DNA of 64,000 nt from HGM13006 sp900757695 (GCA_959607825.1 CAUHNW010000001.1:186001-250000), one strand, 5' to 3'. Counted from the stretch's first letter, positions 26,524 through 35,066 are shown. The notes: generated by a model from the letters alone, not told the origin. Translations and numbers: made by a program.

Positions 26524-27348
26524 TCAGCAAATGTTGCGGTAGATGGGACCAGGTACTCTCGTTTCTCCGTCAGCGGTCAGCAGATAGTCTTCCAGAATTC
26601 CCGTCAGGAAGTATTCGGCCTTTTTCAGGTCCCGGGCGTGGGGGCGGATCTGCATATCGTAATGCCAGAACCGCTGGCCGGGCTTGCCGATGCCCAGGGG
26701 GTCGTTCTCCTGGAATAGGGTGGCACCGAAGCTCTCGTCATCGGATACGGAGGACAGCTTCTTGATGATGGCCACCAGCTTGGGGTCCATCTTCTTGAAC
26801 TCCTCGTCATCGGGATTTTCCTTGTAGCGGGACATCATGGCCTGCGCGTCAGGAATATTCATCTTCAGCTGACCGCCCAGGTTGTCCACGCTGTTGTGGC
26901 GCAGTTCCTTGCCGCAGCAGGCGTATTCGCCCACGGGCGTGAAGCCATAGGACCGCAGGTAGTTCTTCTCGATCTCCAGGGTGGCAATGCACTCCCGGGG
27001 GCCATTACCAGTGCCGCCGTAGGTGGTGAAAGCGATGCCGTAGCGTTTTTTGTCCGGGTCCGAGATGGGACGGCGGCGCTTGAAGACCACATTCCGGGTC
27101 TTGTAGTCCTCCTGATCACCCACGCAGGAGTTGAAGTTTACATAGGGCAGAGCCGCGATGATTGGGCAGCCGATGCACAGGAAGTCATAGTCCTCGGGGT
27201 AATACTCGGAAATCTCGCCGCCCTTGTACTTGGGCAGCACCTTGGCGTAGGTGGTCTCGATACCAAAGGCTTCAAAGACAGAACCGAAGGTGTAGGCCAC
27301 TTGCTCGGTGTTCTTGGTGATGGATGTATAGATAATCAAACTTTTCAT
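26524..27348 (-). CDS. Flavodoxin-family protein C
   Basis: 274 residues from an ATG with GGGAGGTG upstream. The phosphate loop reads TSITKNTEQ, with Lys in place of the usual Gly; this change is shared with flavodoxin E. FLCIGCPIIAALP and FTTYGGTGNGPRE give the other FMN contacts. GEYACCGKEL (near residue 160) contains a Cys pair kept in most of the long flavodoxins here. The C-terminal extension ends RDLKKAEYFLTGILEDYLL. No Gly/Pro insert. It follows flavodoxin D by 14 nt and is the last gene of that pair. Likely electron carrier; the Lys in the loop might alter FMN binding or redox potential. Confidence 0.85.
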   Translation of the reverse strand: MKSLIIYTSITKNTEQVAYTFGSVFEAFGIETTYAKVLPKYKGGEISEYYPEDYDFLCIGCPIIAALPYVNFNSCVGDQEDYKTRNVVFKRRRPISDPDKKRYGIAFTTYGGTGNGPRECIATLEIEKNYLRSYGFTPVGEYACCGKELRHNSVDNLGGQLKMNIPDAQAMMSRYKENPDDEEFKKMDPKLVAIIKKLSSVSDDESFGATLFQENDPLGIGKPGQRFWHYDMQIRPHARDLKKAEYFLTGILEDYLLTADGETRVPGPIYRNIC

Positions 27349-27362
27349 GGTGGTCACCTCCC

Positions 27363-28400
27363 TTAGTTGATGGACCAGTAAACGGAACTGGGCTTCCGCG
27401 GCTCACCGGAATCGCTGAGGTAGTAGTCCTCTATGATGTCCTGCAAAAACGCCTTGGCCATAAACAGGTCACGATCGTTGGGCCGGTTCTGGAGGTCATA
27501 GCTCCAGAATTTCGAGCCGTCCTTGCCGATTCCCAAAGGATCATTCGGCACCATTGTTGCTCCGTCGAAGCTGTCTTCGGCTGTCTCCTTGGCCGCGTCA
27601 GCGAACATCTGAATCTGCTCCGGCGTGTAGTCCGTAAAATATTCCATCTTGCCTTCCTTGTAGCGGACGATCAGCTCCTGGGCCCGGAATTTGTTGATTT
27701 TCAGAGCCTGGGAGATTTTCTCGGAGGACTGCTCGTACAGAATCTTGCCGGGGCAGGCGAAGAAGCCCACAAAGCCCTGGCCCTGGAACAGCTCCTTGAT
27801 GAGTTCCAGGGAACCAATCGCCTCCGTGGGACCCTGGCCGTAGCCGCCATAGGTGGCAAAAGCGATCCGGTGTTGATTCTCTCCGCCGGGCATTCCCATG
27901 CCGCCTGCAGGAGGACCATCGGGACCAGGACCACCAGGGCCACCAGGGCCACCAGGGCCACCGGGACCGCCGGGACCGCCGGGACCGCCGGGACCGCCGG
28001 GACCACCGGGACCGCCGGGCCCTCCGGACCCACCAGGACCACCAGGACCACCGGGACCGCCAGGACCGCCGGGACCACCATCAGCGCCCATGTGAGGCAT
28101 CCCCTGACCGGGGCCCTGGGCGCCGCCGATGCTGCGGCGGCCGTAGTCGTCCTGGGCACCGAAGTTGATGTAGAAATCGTGGTAGGGAATCCCGGCAATG
28201 ACCGGGGTGCCCAGGCACAGGAAATCGTAATCCCCGGTGCTAGGCGGGTCCATCTGCTCACCAAGGTAATTCCCTTCAAGTTTCATCAGTGTCGGCTCAA
28301 TGTTATACTCCCGGAATGTGTCTGCAAAGGTCATTGCGACCTGCTCGGTATTTCCTGTGATGGAGGAATAGATGATCAGCGCCTTATACTTGCTGGCCAT
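27363..28400 (-). CDS. Flavodoxin-family protein D with long Gly-Gly-Pro insert
   Basis: 345 residues. The loop SSITGNTEQ (residues 12-20) and FLCLGTPVIAGIP define a flavodoxin. Between strand-3 region (residue 92) and the next conserved strand HRIAFATYGGYGQGPTE (residue 175) sits an insert of about 80 residues that is almost purely Gly-Gly-Pro, where other flavodoxins have a short loop near FMN. FACPGKILYEQSSE and the C-terminal helix FMAKAFLQDIIEDYYL match its paralogues. Gly-Gly-Pro runs can form polyproline-II bundles; here they may mediate binding to partner enzymes that carry similar inserts. Co-transcribed with flavodoxin C under a promoter with the TTGAMC repeats. Confidence 0.86.
   Translation of the reverse strand: MASKYKALIIYSSITGNTEQVAMTFADTFREYNIEPTLMKLEGNYLGEQMDPPSTGDYDFLCLGTPVIAGIPYHDFYINFGAQDDYGRRSIGGAQGPGQGMPHMGADGGPGGPGGPGGPGGPGGSGGPGGPGGPGGPGGPGGPGGPGGPGGPGGPGGPGPDGPPAGGMGMPGGENQHRIAFATYGGYGQGPTEAIGSLELIKELFQGQGFVGFFACPGKILYEQSSEKISQALKINKFRAQELIVRYKEGKMEYFTDYTPEQIQMFADAAKETAEDSFDGATMVPNDPLGIGKDGSKFWSYDLQNRPNDRDLFMAKAFLQDIIEDYYLSDSGEPRKPSSVYWSIN
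27920..28085. repeat. Repetitive GGP-coding tract in flavodoxin D
   Basis: Degenerate 9-nt repeats (plus strand CCACCAGGG, CCGGGACCG variants) encode the Gly-Gly-Pro run. The codons vary between copies, so the tract is maintained as protein sequence and not only as a DNA satellite, but copy number may still vary by slippage. Confidence 0.8.
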
Positions 28401-28453
28401 ATGCTACACCCTTTCTGTCGGTATTGTTCGGGGCTATGCTCCGTATCGTATTC

Positions 28454-28517
28454 ATTTTAACAACTGTTCAAAACCGCTACAAGAGCAAAGAATTGACCTC
28501 TGTGCCGGTTTTTGAAC
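28454..28517 (-). promoter_or_regulatory. Promoter of the flavodoxin D-C operon with TTGAMC direct repeats
   Basis: A -10 element TAAAAT (minus strand, 28454-28459) lies 33 nt from TTGACCTCTGTGCC (28493-28506), with TTGAAC 19 nt later (28512-28517). GTTCAAAACC and GGTTTTTGAAC also form an imperfect inverted repeat across the site. Same layout as at the MaoC1 and beta-helix 1 genes. Confidence 0.6.
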
Positions 28518-28551
28518 TGCATCGATTCACCGATGGCAGCGGCTATGCAAG

Positions 28552-28586
28552 CACAATATCCCCGAAGGCAAGTGCCTCCGGGGATA
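28552..28586 (-). terminator. Terminator-like hairpin after MaoC2
   Basis: AATATCCCCG and CGGGGATATT pair with an inner GGC/GCC step. It follows the MaoC2 stop codon by 5 nt on the minus strand; the T-run is poor. Confidence 0.55.
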
Positions 28587-28591
28587 TTTAT

Positions 28592-30559
28592 TTATGCCTC
28601 TGAACGGGAGGGCAGCTCTATCGTGCCGTAGCCCTCGCACCAAATGCGGCCATCGATGTCCTCACACCAGCAGGCAAGGTCGATATAGTGCTTGCCAAAA
28701 CGGGTGTACTTGTCGGTGACATAGCCCCGGGTAATGGAGGCCATACCGTCGCAGCCGTGTACTTCCATGTACCGGTCCTTCATGTAGGGGACCTTCTGGA
28801 GGTAGCTGGGCCGGTCGTATTCTGCCGGGTAGGGGTTGACCCCCAGGTAGGGCCAGAAAGCAAGCCGCCAGCACACCGCAGACACAAAGCCATCGTCGCC
28901 GGCGTAGTTGCTCAGGAACCGCGCAATCTCCGTGCGGCCGGTGGTGTTGCTCCAGGAGGAGCGCTTATATTTGGGTGCCTCGTCAGCGGAGGCAGGCAGG
29001 CCCTCGTCCTCCTTCAGCATCCAGATACCGTGGTTGTCTCGCTTCAGTTTGTCGTACTCGCCCTTCAGCAGGTAGTCCCGGGCCTTGGGGATAAAGGCGG
29101 GACCTTCTCCGTAACTGCCGGGACCGCCGGGGCCACCGGGACCGCCGGGGCCACCAGGGCCGCCAGGACCACCAGGACCGCCAGGACCACCAGGGCCGCC
29201 CTGCCCTTCGGGCTTTCCGGGGCCGCCGGGACCGCCCATCTGCATGGCGTCGGCAGGAGGCTCCTTGTAGCGCTCCGGATAGAACATATACTCCACTGAA
29301 GCAAAGCTGCGTTCTTCCCGTCGGGCCATAGCCTCCATCTCTTCCTTAGTGGGGGTGAATTTCACCCGGGGCGCAAACCGGTCCATGGGCATGGAGCCGG
29401 GATAACGGGGCCCCTCGCAAGTGGGCGTGGGCTCGTCGCCAATGTTGACGTCCTCCCAGTAGAGGGTGTCCTTGCCCCGGACGTACTCCTTACGCCACAG
29501 ATCCATCATCTTTTCGTAGTCGGCGTCAGTGTACTGGCGCACCGGCTCGAAAGCTCGGGCCTGAATAGTGCGGCCCAGGTCAGAGGGATAGTCCGCCGCT
29601 TTGGATTTGTCCTTGAGCATGCCGTAGATCTCCACGGTGGAGTGGCGGATCTTCACATACTCCTGGCCCAGATCGTCCACCAGGGCCCCGTAACCGGCGA
29701 TTCGGAAGGCCCGAACTGCGGAACCCTTAGGGTCTGTCAGATCTTCCACCGTGTCGTAGTAGTTGACAGAGTGGTAGTGCTTCCCCGCTACCAAGGGGCG
29801 TAGGAAGTACACCTCGTGATCCAGGCCCTTGCCGGGGACGAAGCGCTGAATGCCGTCGTAGATACCTGTGTTGTCCGGCAGGCTAGGGAACTGCACGTCC
29901 GTGGGCTGCATACAGGGGGCGGCGATAATCTGGCCCCATTTGGTGCCCTTGGCATACTCCGGGTCCGTGAACAGGGGATTGTACTGGTTATTGGCGTAGG
30001 CGAAGCCACGAAGCATATCCTCGGTCATGGTGAAGTCCACCTGGGCCGGGCCGGTGCCGCTGTTGGGCTTGACGCCGGAGGTCCCGTCCACCCGGTGGTA
30101 GTACAGGTCCTCCCGGATCTTCTGGAGTAGCTGCTCCTCCTCGGGAGTATACACGCCTGGGTAGAGCGTCTTGTAAATAGGGTCGTTGACCGGGTCCGGC
30201 TGCTGGGGCGGCGGACCGCTAGGGCCATCCGGAGACCCGGAGGGGCCCTCCGGATCATCGGGCAGAGTGCCGTCAGCGGCCAGGGCCATGTCGGCCTCAT
30301 AGGTGCCCACGGGATTTCCCTCCATGATGACGGTGCCCACCACATGGATACCGGTTTTCGTGTAGGTGGCCTCAAAGTGGTGCTTACCGAGACCGGCAGG
30401 CATATCTGCGGAGAAGCCCCCGTCATGGGCGGAGAAGTCCGTCAGGGTCACGGGACCCATGGAGTTGGTGATAGTTCCCCCCTGCCCCTCGATGGTGAAC
30501 AGGTGGTGCTTGTCGCCGCCAGGGGTGGGAAATACCCCCAGATAGTATGTCTTGCTCAT
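28592..30559 (-). CDS. MaoC2: beta-domain fused to MaoC/FAS1-like double-hotdog protein with GGP insert
   Basis: 655 residues with AAGGAAG upstream of the ATG. Residues 1-95 are a beta-rich domain (KTYYLGVFPTPGGDKHHLFT) like the small proteins at 34.4 and 43.8 kb. A Pro/Ser/Gly linker leads to YPGVYTPEEEQ and the N-terminal hotdog (NNQYNPLFTDPEYAKGTKWG). YWEDVNIGDEPTP opens the second half. A Gly-Gly-Pro insert (about residues 438-483) precedes the C-terminal hotdog, which shows FLSNYAGDDGFVSAVCW and GTIELPSRSEA. Hydratase-family fold is likely; the canonical catalytic D-x4-H is not seen, as in MaoC1. Last gene of the ferredoxin-SBP4-SBP3 operon, 20 nt after SBP3. Confidence 0.77.
   Translation of the reverse strand: MSKTYYLGVFPTPGGDKHHLFTIEGQGGTITNSMGPVTLTDFSAHDGGFSADMPAGLGKHHFEATYTKTGIHVVGTVIMEGNPVGTYEADMALAADGTLPDDPEGPSGSPDGPSGPPPQQPDPVNDPIYKTLYPGVYTPEEEQLLQKIREDLYYHRVDGTSGVKPNSGTGPAQVDFTMTEDMLRGFAYANNQYNPLFTDPEYAKGTKWGQIIAAPCMQPTDVQFPSLPDNTGIYDGIQRFVPGKGLDHEVYFLRPLVAGKHYHSVNYYDTVEDLTDPKGSAVRAFRIAGYGALVDDLGQEYVKIRHSTVEIYGMLKDKSKAADYPSDLGRTIQARAFEPVRQYTDADYEKMMDLWRKEYVRGKDTLYWEDVNIGDEPTPTCEGPRYPGSMPMDRFAPRVKFTPTKEEMEAMARREERSFASVEYMFYPERYKEPPADAMQMGGPGGPGKPEGQGGPGGPGGPGGPGGPGGPGGPGGPGGPGSYGEGPAFIPKARDYLLKGEYDKLKRDNHGIWMLKEDEGLPASADEAPKYKRSSWSNTTGRTEIARFLSNYAGDDGFVSAVCWRLAFWPYLGVNPYPAEYDRPSYLQKVPYMKDRYMEVHGCDGMASITRGYVTDKYTRFGKHYIDLACWCEDIDGRIWCEGYGTIELPSRSEA
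29110..29245. repeat. Repetitive GGP-coding tract in MaoC2
   Basis: Degenerate 9-nt repeats encode a Gly-Gly-Pro run of about 45 residues with one PEGQ interruption. Same repeat style as in flavodoxins D and E although the host proteins are unrelated. Confidence 0.8.
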
Positions 30560-30579
30560 AATTTCTTCCTTTCGCTTGG

Positions 30580-32337
30580 TTATTTCATGCAGCGGTCATA
30601 AGCGGACTGCTCCGCCGCGATGCAGGCTTCAATATTCATGCCCTTGAGGTTCTCCACATAGCTGTCCCACTGGTCAAAGCCCACGGTGCCGTTGATGAAC
30701 TGGGGAATCATCTGGCAGGCATAGGTCATGATGTCGGTGACGTAGTAGGCGGAGGTCTCGGTCTCCTCGGGAGTCATGGACACGTTGGAGGGGATGGTCA
30801 TGGAGCCGTCCAGGTTGGAGGACCACACATCCCAGGCTTCGTTGTTGATGTCGGAGTTGTAGGCGGCGCTGCGGTACCGGAGCATCAGGGAGGAGAACAC
30901 GCCATAGCCGCAGCGGACCCGCATATAGTTGGCGGGGGACAGGTCGTACTCATTGTTGGTGACAGCCTCGGTGAACTGAGGGGTGCCGTTTTCGTCGATG
31001 GTGTAGTCCACGTCCTCAAAGCCGTAGTTGTAGAACAGGATGCCGTCCTCGGAGTATAGGTAGTCCACCAGGCGCATGGCCAGCTCTACGTTGTCGCAGC
31101 AGCTGGTGATATAGGTGTTGGAGGAATCGGTGACCAGAGAGGTGGAGGTCACATGGTCCATTCCATCCTCATTGGCAGTCAGATAGGGTACGCAGGCGAT
31201 GGGCACAGTATAGTTGTCGATGCCCTCACCGGAGGTGCACCAGACACCCATCTGGTCCGTGGTGATCTGACCATCCAGATAACTGGAGAAGGGGTCAAAC
31301 TGGATGGAGATGAAGTCCTTGTCAAACAGGCCCTCATTGTACCACTTGTTCATCTCCTGGAGGTAGGCCTTGTAGCCATCCTCGATCAAGGAGCAGTGAA
31401 TCGTGCCGTCCTGGACGTAGTAGGGCAGGCTGGTGGCCTGGCCGCCGGCACCCACAGAGGCCACGTCAAAGCCTGTGCACAGACCGTTGATGGTGCAGTC
31501 GCTGTTCATGTAGATGGGGGTGGAGGCGCCGTAGGCGTCCTTGAACACCGTCAGAACCTCGTACATCTCGTCGTAAGTGGTGGGGATGTCCAGATTCTGC
31601 TCCTCCAGCCAGTCCTTGCGGATGACAAGGCCCTGGTTGTTGATGAAATTCTCATAGGGGGACTGGAAGCACAGCACCATGCCGTCATTGCGGAAGATGG
31701 AGGCGTAGTCCGGGTTGGAGTTGATGAGGTAGTTGTAGTTGGGGGCATAATCGGGCAGCAGCTCCGTCAGGTCCACAATGATGCTGTCGGACAGGGCACC
31801 GGTGGCACCGCCGGTGTACTGGAGGTCAGAGATGATGGCCGCGTAGTCCCCAGAGGCGATGGCAATGTTCATCTTTTCCTGGGAGGTGAAGAAGTCCAGC
31901 TCCGTGAACTCGATGTTCACGTTGGTGATCTCCTGGAGGTACTGAATGTACTCCATATCCTGGAAGCTGTTGATGCCCAGATTCCCCAAGGGGCCCATCA
32001 GGTTGATGGCGTTCCGCATCCAGGTGATCGTCTCAGTCTCCTCGCAGAGGGGAAGGCTGTACTCGTTGGAGTAGTCCAGCAGAGCCTTGTCACTGTTCGG
32101 GAAATTGTACTGGTGTTGAACTACCAATTCCTCCGGCTCCACCGGTTCTTCGGCGCTGACTTCTTCCTGGAAGGTAATCTCCTCCTCCGGTTTGGAGGCA
32201 GGTGCTTCGGCTTCTTCCTCCGCAGTTGATGCTGGGACGGGCTCTGCTGAAGAAGCGGTGGGTTCATTGCCGCAACCACCCAGAAGGGCCAACAGCAGGA
32301 TCGCCGCCAAGATCAATGCGATTCGTCTGTGTTTCAT
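30580..32337 (-). CDS. Substrate-binding lipoprotein SBP3
   Basis: 585 residues from the ATG at 32337, about 10 nt after AAGGAG; in-frame GTG and ATG codons lie 7 and 3 codons upstream. The lipobox LGGC places the anchor at Cys22. After an acidic Ser/Glu/Pro tether the core shows MNIAIASGDYAAII and GLVIRKDWLEEQNLDIPTT. The C-terminus ends EQSAYDRCMK, the same position where SBP5 has EQEAYDATIG. It overlaps in context with SBP4 directly upstream (17 nt), so the operon carries two binding proteins in tandem. Probably captures a ligand at the cell surface; no permease follows. Confidence 0.87.
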   Translation of the reverse strand: MKHRRIALILAAILLLALLGGCGNEPTASSAEPVPASTAEEEAEAPASKPEEEITFQEEVSAEEPVEPEELVVQHQYNFPNSDKALLDYSNEYSLPLCEETETITWMRNAINLMGPLGNLGINSFQDMEYIQYLQEITNVNIEFTELDFFTSQEKMNIAIASGDYAAIISDLQYTGGATGALSDSIIVDLTELLPDYAPNYNYLINSNPDYASIFRNDGMVLCFQSPYENFINNQGLVIRKDWLEEQNLDIPTTYDEMYEVLTVFKDAYGASTPIYMNSDCTINGLCTGFDVASVGAGGQATSLPYYVQDGTIHCSLIEDGYKAYLQEMNKWYNEGLFDKDFISIQFDPFSSYLDGQITTDQMGVWCTSGEGIDNYTVPIACVPYLTANEDGMDHVTSTSLVTDSSNTYITSCCDNVELAMRLVDYLYSEDGILFYNYGFEDVDYTIDENGTPQFTEAVTNNEYDLSPANYMRVRCGYGVFSSLMLRYRSAAYNSDINNEAWDVWSSNLDGSMTIPSNVSMTPEETETSAYYVTDIMTYACQMIPQFINGTVGFDQWDSYVENLKGMNIEACIAAEQSAYDRCMK

Positions 32338-32354
32338 TATTTCCATACTCCTTT

Positions 32355-34070
32355 TCACTTGGTCAGATATCGGTCATAGGCACCCTGATAGGCAGCCAGC
32401 AGCTCATCCACGTGCATCCCGGCGCACTCGGCCACAAATTCATCCCAGGTGTCGAAGCTCCGGTCGCCAGTGACGAACTTGGGCACCTCCTCGGAGATAT
32501 AGGTGGCCAGGTCCGTGGCGTAGAGGGCCACCACATCGCTCTCCTCGCTGTTGAGGCCCAGAGAATTCGGGATGGCACACAGATCGTCGGTGCGAGAGGT
32601 CCACACGTTAATGGCCTCTGTCTGGGCATCGGTGAAGAAGGGTACGGTACGATCCTGATACATAAGGCCGAAGGACGCCCCGGAGAAGCAGCGGGCCCGG
32701 CTGTAAAGCATGGGCGGGAATCCGTACTCGTTCTCTGTGATACCCTCCAGATAGTAGATATTTCCGTCCTGGTCATAGTCATAGTCCACACCCTGGATAC
32801 CATAGCTGCCAGCCATAGCGCCTTCCTCGGTGTACCAGTAGTTCATCCAGCCCATGATATAGGGAATCAGTTCCTCATCACAGCCTGTGGAGATGGAGCA
32901 GGAATCAAACTGCCGCTCTCCCTGGCCGGAATGGATATTTCCGCCGTCAATAGTACAGACCATAGGGGCCAGCTCAAAGTCCGGATCCGGGTTGGTCAGA
33001 TTATCCATGGAGTTGACCATGGTGCTGGCGATGGCGGTGCGGTCGGCAGCCAGCTCCTTTTCCATGGTGCCGGACATATTGCTGGTATCCAGTTCGGTGA
33101 AGTTCCGAGGAACAATGCCATCCTCATACCACTGGTGGAGTTGACGGATGTAGTCCTCGTAGACCTGGGAGGTGATATCCGCCACCAGTTGGTCTCCCTC
33201 CCGGTGATAGGCAAAGCCGGAGCCGGAAGCGGTAGTAGCAGCGACACCCCAGGCAGAGGCCAGAGTATCCAGGCCCTCTCCCATCAGAAGGACGCTCTCC
33301 AGGCCAAACTGATTCTTGGCTGTGTAGGCAAACTCGTTGAGCTCGTCAATGGAGGTGGGAATATCCATATTCAGCTTGTCGCACCAATCCTTACGGATGA
33401 AGTAGCCCTCGTTGACAACAGTCTTGTCATAGATGGAGTACCAAGCCATATAGGAGCCGTTGTCGGCAGTGACAGCACGGCAAAGGGTCTCATCCTCCTG
33501 AACTAGATTCCAGTATTCGGGCATATCCTCAACGATGTAGTCGTCCAGTGTGATGATAACATCGTCCTCATAAGCCTTCATAAAACCACCGACATAATAC
33601 TTGTCCACACCACAGATCACATCCGGATAATCCCCAGAGGCAATAATCAGGTTGAACTGGGTGTCGCCGTTCATCTGGCTCAAGGAACGCCATTCCGGCG
33701 TGACGCCGATGTATTCGGTGCCCTGGGCGATTGTCTCAAAGTCCCCGTAGCTGCTCATTCCCACCATCCCTGACATGGGGCCCAGCTGGGGCTCCGCGTG
33801 GAGAATGGTAAAGGTTACGTCTCCATCGGCCAGGGGATAGGTCAGAGGTTCACTGTATTGGATTTCCTCCTCCATCGGTTCTCCTATGCTGGCTTCCTCC
33901 TCCACCGAGTGTTCCTCTGTCGGGGCGGGGGCAGGTGCTTCCGTTACTTCCTCCACAGTCGATGCTGGGGTGGGCTCTGCCGAAGAAACAGTGGGTTCGT
34001 TGCCGCAGCCGGATAAGATGGCAAGCAGCAGGGTGAGGACTAGCAGGTTGTATAATAAATTCTTTTTCAT
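32355..34070 (-). CDS. Substrate-binding lipoprotein SBP4
   Basis: 571 residues from the ATG at 34070 with AAGGAGG upstream. The signal ends LSGC (Cys22) and the following GNEPTVSSAEPTPAST matches the first tether residues of SBP3 (GNEPTASSAEPVPAST), so these two probably arose by tandem duplication, although their cores have diverged. FNLIIASGDYPDVI and GYFIRKDWCDKLNMDIPTS mark the binding-protein core; an extra Cys lies in the latter. The C-terminal helix AYQGAYDRYLTK is shared by the group. Second gene after the ferredoxin. Confidence 0.88.
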   Translation of the reverse strand: MKKNLLYNLLVLTLLLAILSGCGNEPTVSSAEPTPASTVEEVTEAPAPAPTEEHSVEEEASIGEPMEEEIQYSEPLTYPLADGDVTFTILHAEPQLGPMSGMVGMSSYGDFETIAQGTEYIGVTPEWRSLSQMNGDTQFNLIIASGDYPDVICGVDKYYVGGFMKAYEDDVIITLDDYIVEDMPEYWNLVQEDETLCRAVTADNGSYMAWYSIYDKTVVNEGYFIRKDWCDKLNMDIPTSIDELNEFAYTAKNQFGLESVLLMGEGLDTLASAWGVAATTASGSGFAYHREGDQLVADITSQVYEDYIRQLHQWYEDGIVPRNFTELDTSNMSGTMEKELAADRTAIASTMVNSMDNLTNPDPDFELAPMVCTIDGGNIHSGQGERQFDSCSISTGCDEELIPYIMGWMNYWYTEEGAMAGSYGIQGVDYDYDQDGNIYYLEGITENEYGFPPMLYSRARCFSGASFGLMYQDRTVPFFTDAQTEAINVWTSRTDDLCAIPNSLGLNSEESDVVALYATDLATYISEEVPKFVTGDRSFDTWDEFVAECAGMHVDELLAAYQGAYDRYLTK

Positions 34071-34082
34071 CAAAAAACCTCC

Positions 34083-34250
34083 TTATTGTTCTTCAATGGC
34101 CTCCACCGGGCACCCCTCAAAGCAGGTGCCGCAGTGGATACACTTGCTATGGTCAATCTCCCGGTGCTCAGGCCCCATGGATATGGCCTCCACGGGACAT
34201 TCGCTCTGGCAAAGGCCGCAGCCGATGCACTCATCGGTAATCTGGTACAC
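34083..34250 (-). CDS. 2[4Fe-4S] ferredoxin
   Basis: 55 residues from a GTG with GGGAGGTGG 5 nt upstream. Both clusters are complete: CIGCGLCQSECP (Cys 8, 11, 14, 18) and CIHCGTCFEGCP (Cys 37, 40, 43, 47), the clostridial ferredoxin pattern. This low-potential carrier normally donates electrons to flavoproteins or flavodoxins. It heads the operon ferredoxin-SBP4-SBP3-MaoC2; the next ATG lies 12 nt after its stop. Its place in an operon of surface binding proteins and a hydratase-family protein supports a redox role for the island. It is easily missed because of its length and GTG start. Confidence 0.9.
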   Translation of the reverse strand: MYQITDECIGCGLCQSECPVEAISMGPEHREIDHSKCIHCGTCFEGCPVEAIEEQ

Positions 34251-34285
34251 TGGTTCCACCTCCCTTCCAAAGGATGTATATTTTC

Positions 34286-34343
34286 ATTATATCAATCTAA
34301 CAGCTTGGCCCCCAAGACACAGAATGTATTTAACGTGTGACAT
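34286..34343 (-). promoter_or_regulatory. Promoter of the ferredoxin operon, shared with SBP6
   Basis: On the minus strand TATAATGAAA (-10 at 34286-34291) is preceded, 44 nt upstream, by ATGTCACA (34336-34343). The same two blocks with exactly the same 44-nt spacing occur in front of SBP6. CTAAAACATG is also present in both. The -35 region is poor, as expected for an activator-dependent promoter. Confidence 0.6.
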
Positions 34344-34377
34344 GTTTTAGCCAATCGCACATGCAAGATATATTGGA

Positions 34378-34404
34378 ACCCTCCCGGCAATTCGCTGGGA
34401 GGGT
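34378..34404 (-). terminator. Terminator-like hairpin after the small beta protein
   Basis: ACCCTCCC and GGGAGGGT pair with a GGC/GCT step around a short loop, 14 nt beyond the stop of the gene at 34419. Confidence 0.6.
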
Positions 34405-34418
34405 CTGTTAGTGTCAGT

Positions 34419-34874
34419 CTAGCTTTTTCCGTAAACAAGGTTTGGGAAGCCCTTGTTGCCGCCCGCAGAGATCATACCCTCGATATAGCCTTCGGCATCC
34501 ACTCTGGCCCAGACTTCCCAGCGGCCGGGGCCGGCGGGGAAATCCACCTTGAAGAACTCATCGCCGGTGTAGTAGCCAAAGTTGATGGGACTGCCGTTGG
34601 CGTCACCGCTCAGGGTGCCGTCAGGGTTGGGGGTGAAGTGGAAGGTCATCTCGCCCTCAAAAGAGTTTTCTCCGGGCACGCCGTGGTCCTTCAGTTCCAC
34701 CTGAGGTGCCGGAGGCGTGGGCGGAGGACCGCCAGCAGGTGCGCCTTCGGGGCCGCCGGGACCACCCATAGGCGGCATCTCCCCGGGAGGAGGACCGGGC
34801 TGGAAGTCAGGCCCGTGAACCAGCTTCTCATCTGGAAGCCACATTTTGATGTAGTAAGTACCAGAAATCACCAT
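34419..34874 (-). CDS. Small beta-rich domain protein with Gly/Pro insert (copy 1)
   Basis: 151 residues, MVISGTYYIKMWLPDEKLVH. Residues 18-55 are a Pro/Gly/Met/Ala insert; the remainder is short strands (FHFTPNPDGTLSGDANGSP, then FFKVDFPAGPGRWEVWARVD and a final GNKGFPNLVYGK). It is almost identical to the protein at 43787-44248, and about 317 bp are the same base for base. No recognisable ribosome binding site or operon partner remains upstream here, so this copy may be poorly expressed. Unlike the other copy it stands apart from a MaoC gene. Function unknown; probably a binding or scaffold domain. Confidence 0.65.
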   Translation of the reverse strand: MVISGTYYIKMWLPDEKLVHGPDFQPGPPPGEMPPMGGPGGPEGAPAGGPPPTPPAPQVELKDHGVPGENSFEGEMTFHFTPNPDGTLSGDANGSPINFGYYTGDEFFKVDFPAGPGRWEVWARVDAEGYIEGMISAGGNKGFPNLVYGKS

Positions 34875-34910
34875 GATAGCCTACAGCTTGTTTGTTATAC
34901 TTTGTGACAC

Positions 34911-35066
34911 ATGGAGTACAAGGGATACCAGGTTGGCTTATCCTACCGATTCAGCCTGATCCGGGCCTTCCGGGACCTGGAGCAGACCACCCCCACGGAA
35001 TTCCGCCAAGAGGATAGACAAAAAGGGCCGCCACTGCGTCATTGCAATGGCGGTCCGATTTTTTAA
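34911..35066 (+). pseudogene. AraC regulator C-terminal remnant
   Basis: 51 codons, MEYKGYQVGLSYRFSLIRAF followed by RDLEQTTPTEFRQE. The sequence matches the second helix-turn-helix and tail of AraC5 (VGFSNRYGLIRAFRSLEGISPSEYRR) and AraC3. Nothing upstream encodes the rest of the regulator. A seventh AraC gene was therefore lost here, leaving its end beside the OYE1 operon terminator. Confidence 0.75.
35025..35056 (-). terminator. Terminator of the SBP5-OYE1 operon
   Basis: Minus-strand GGACCGCCA and TGGCGGCCC pair (one G-T) and are followed by TTTTTG. It lies 10 nt beyond the OYE1 stop and inside the AraC remnant. Confidence 0.8.

Noticed and set aside
27920..28085. CRISPR-like repeat array
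   Set aside because: The 9-nt units have no unique spacers, lie inside a coding frame and no cas gene is present.
27898..28095. Gly-Pro-Pro (collagen-like) frame on the plus strand
   Set aside because: Produced by reading the complement of the Gly-Gly-Pro coding tract of flavodoxin D; no start signal. The same holds at 46183-46548.
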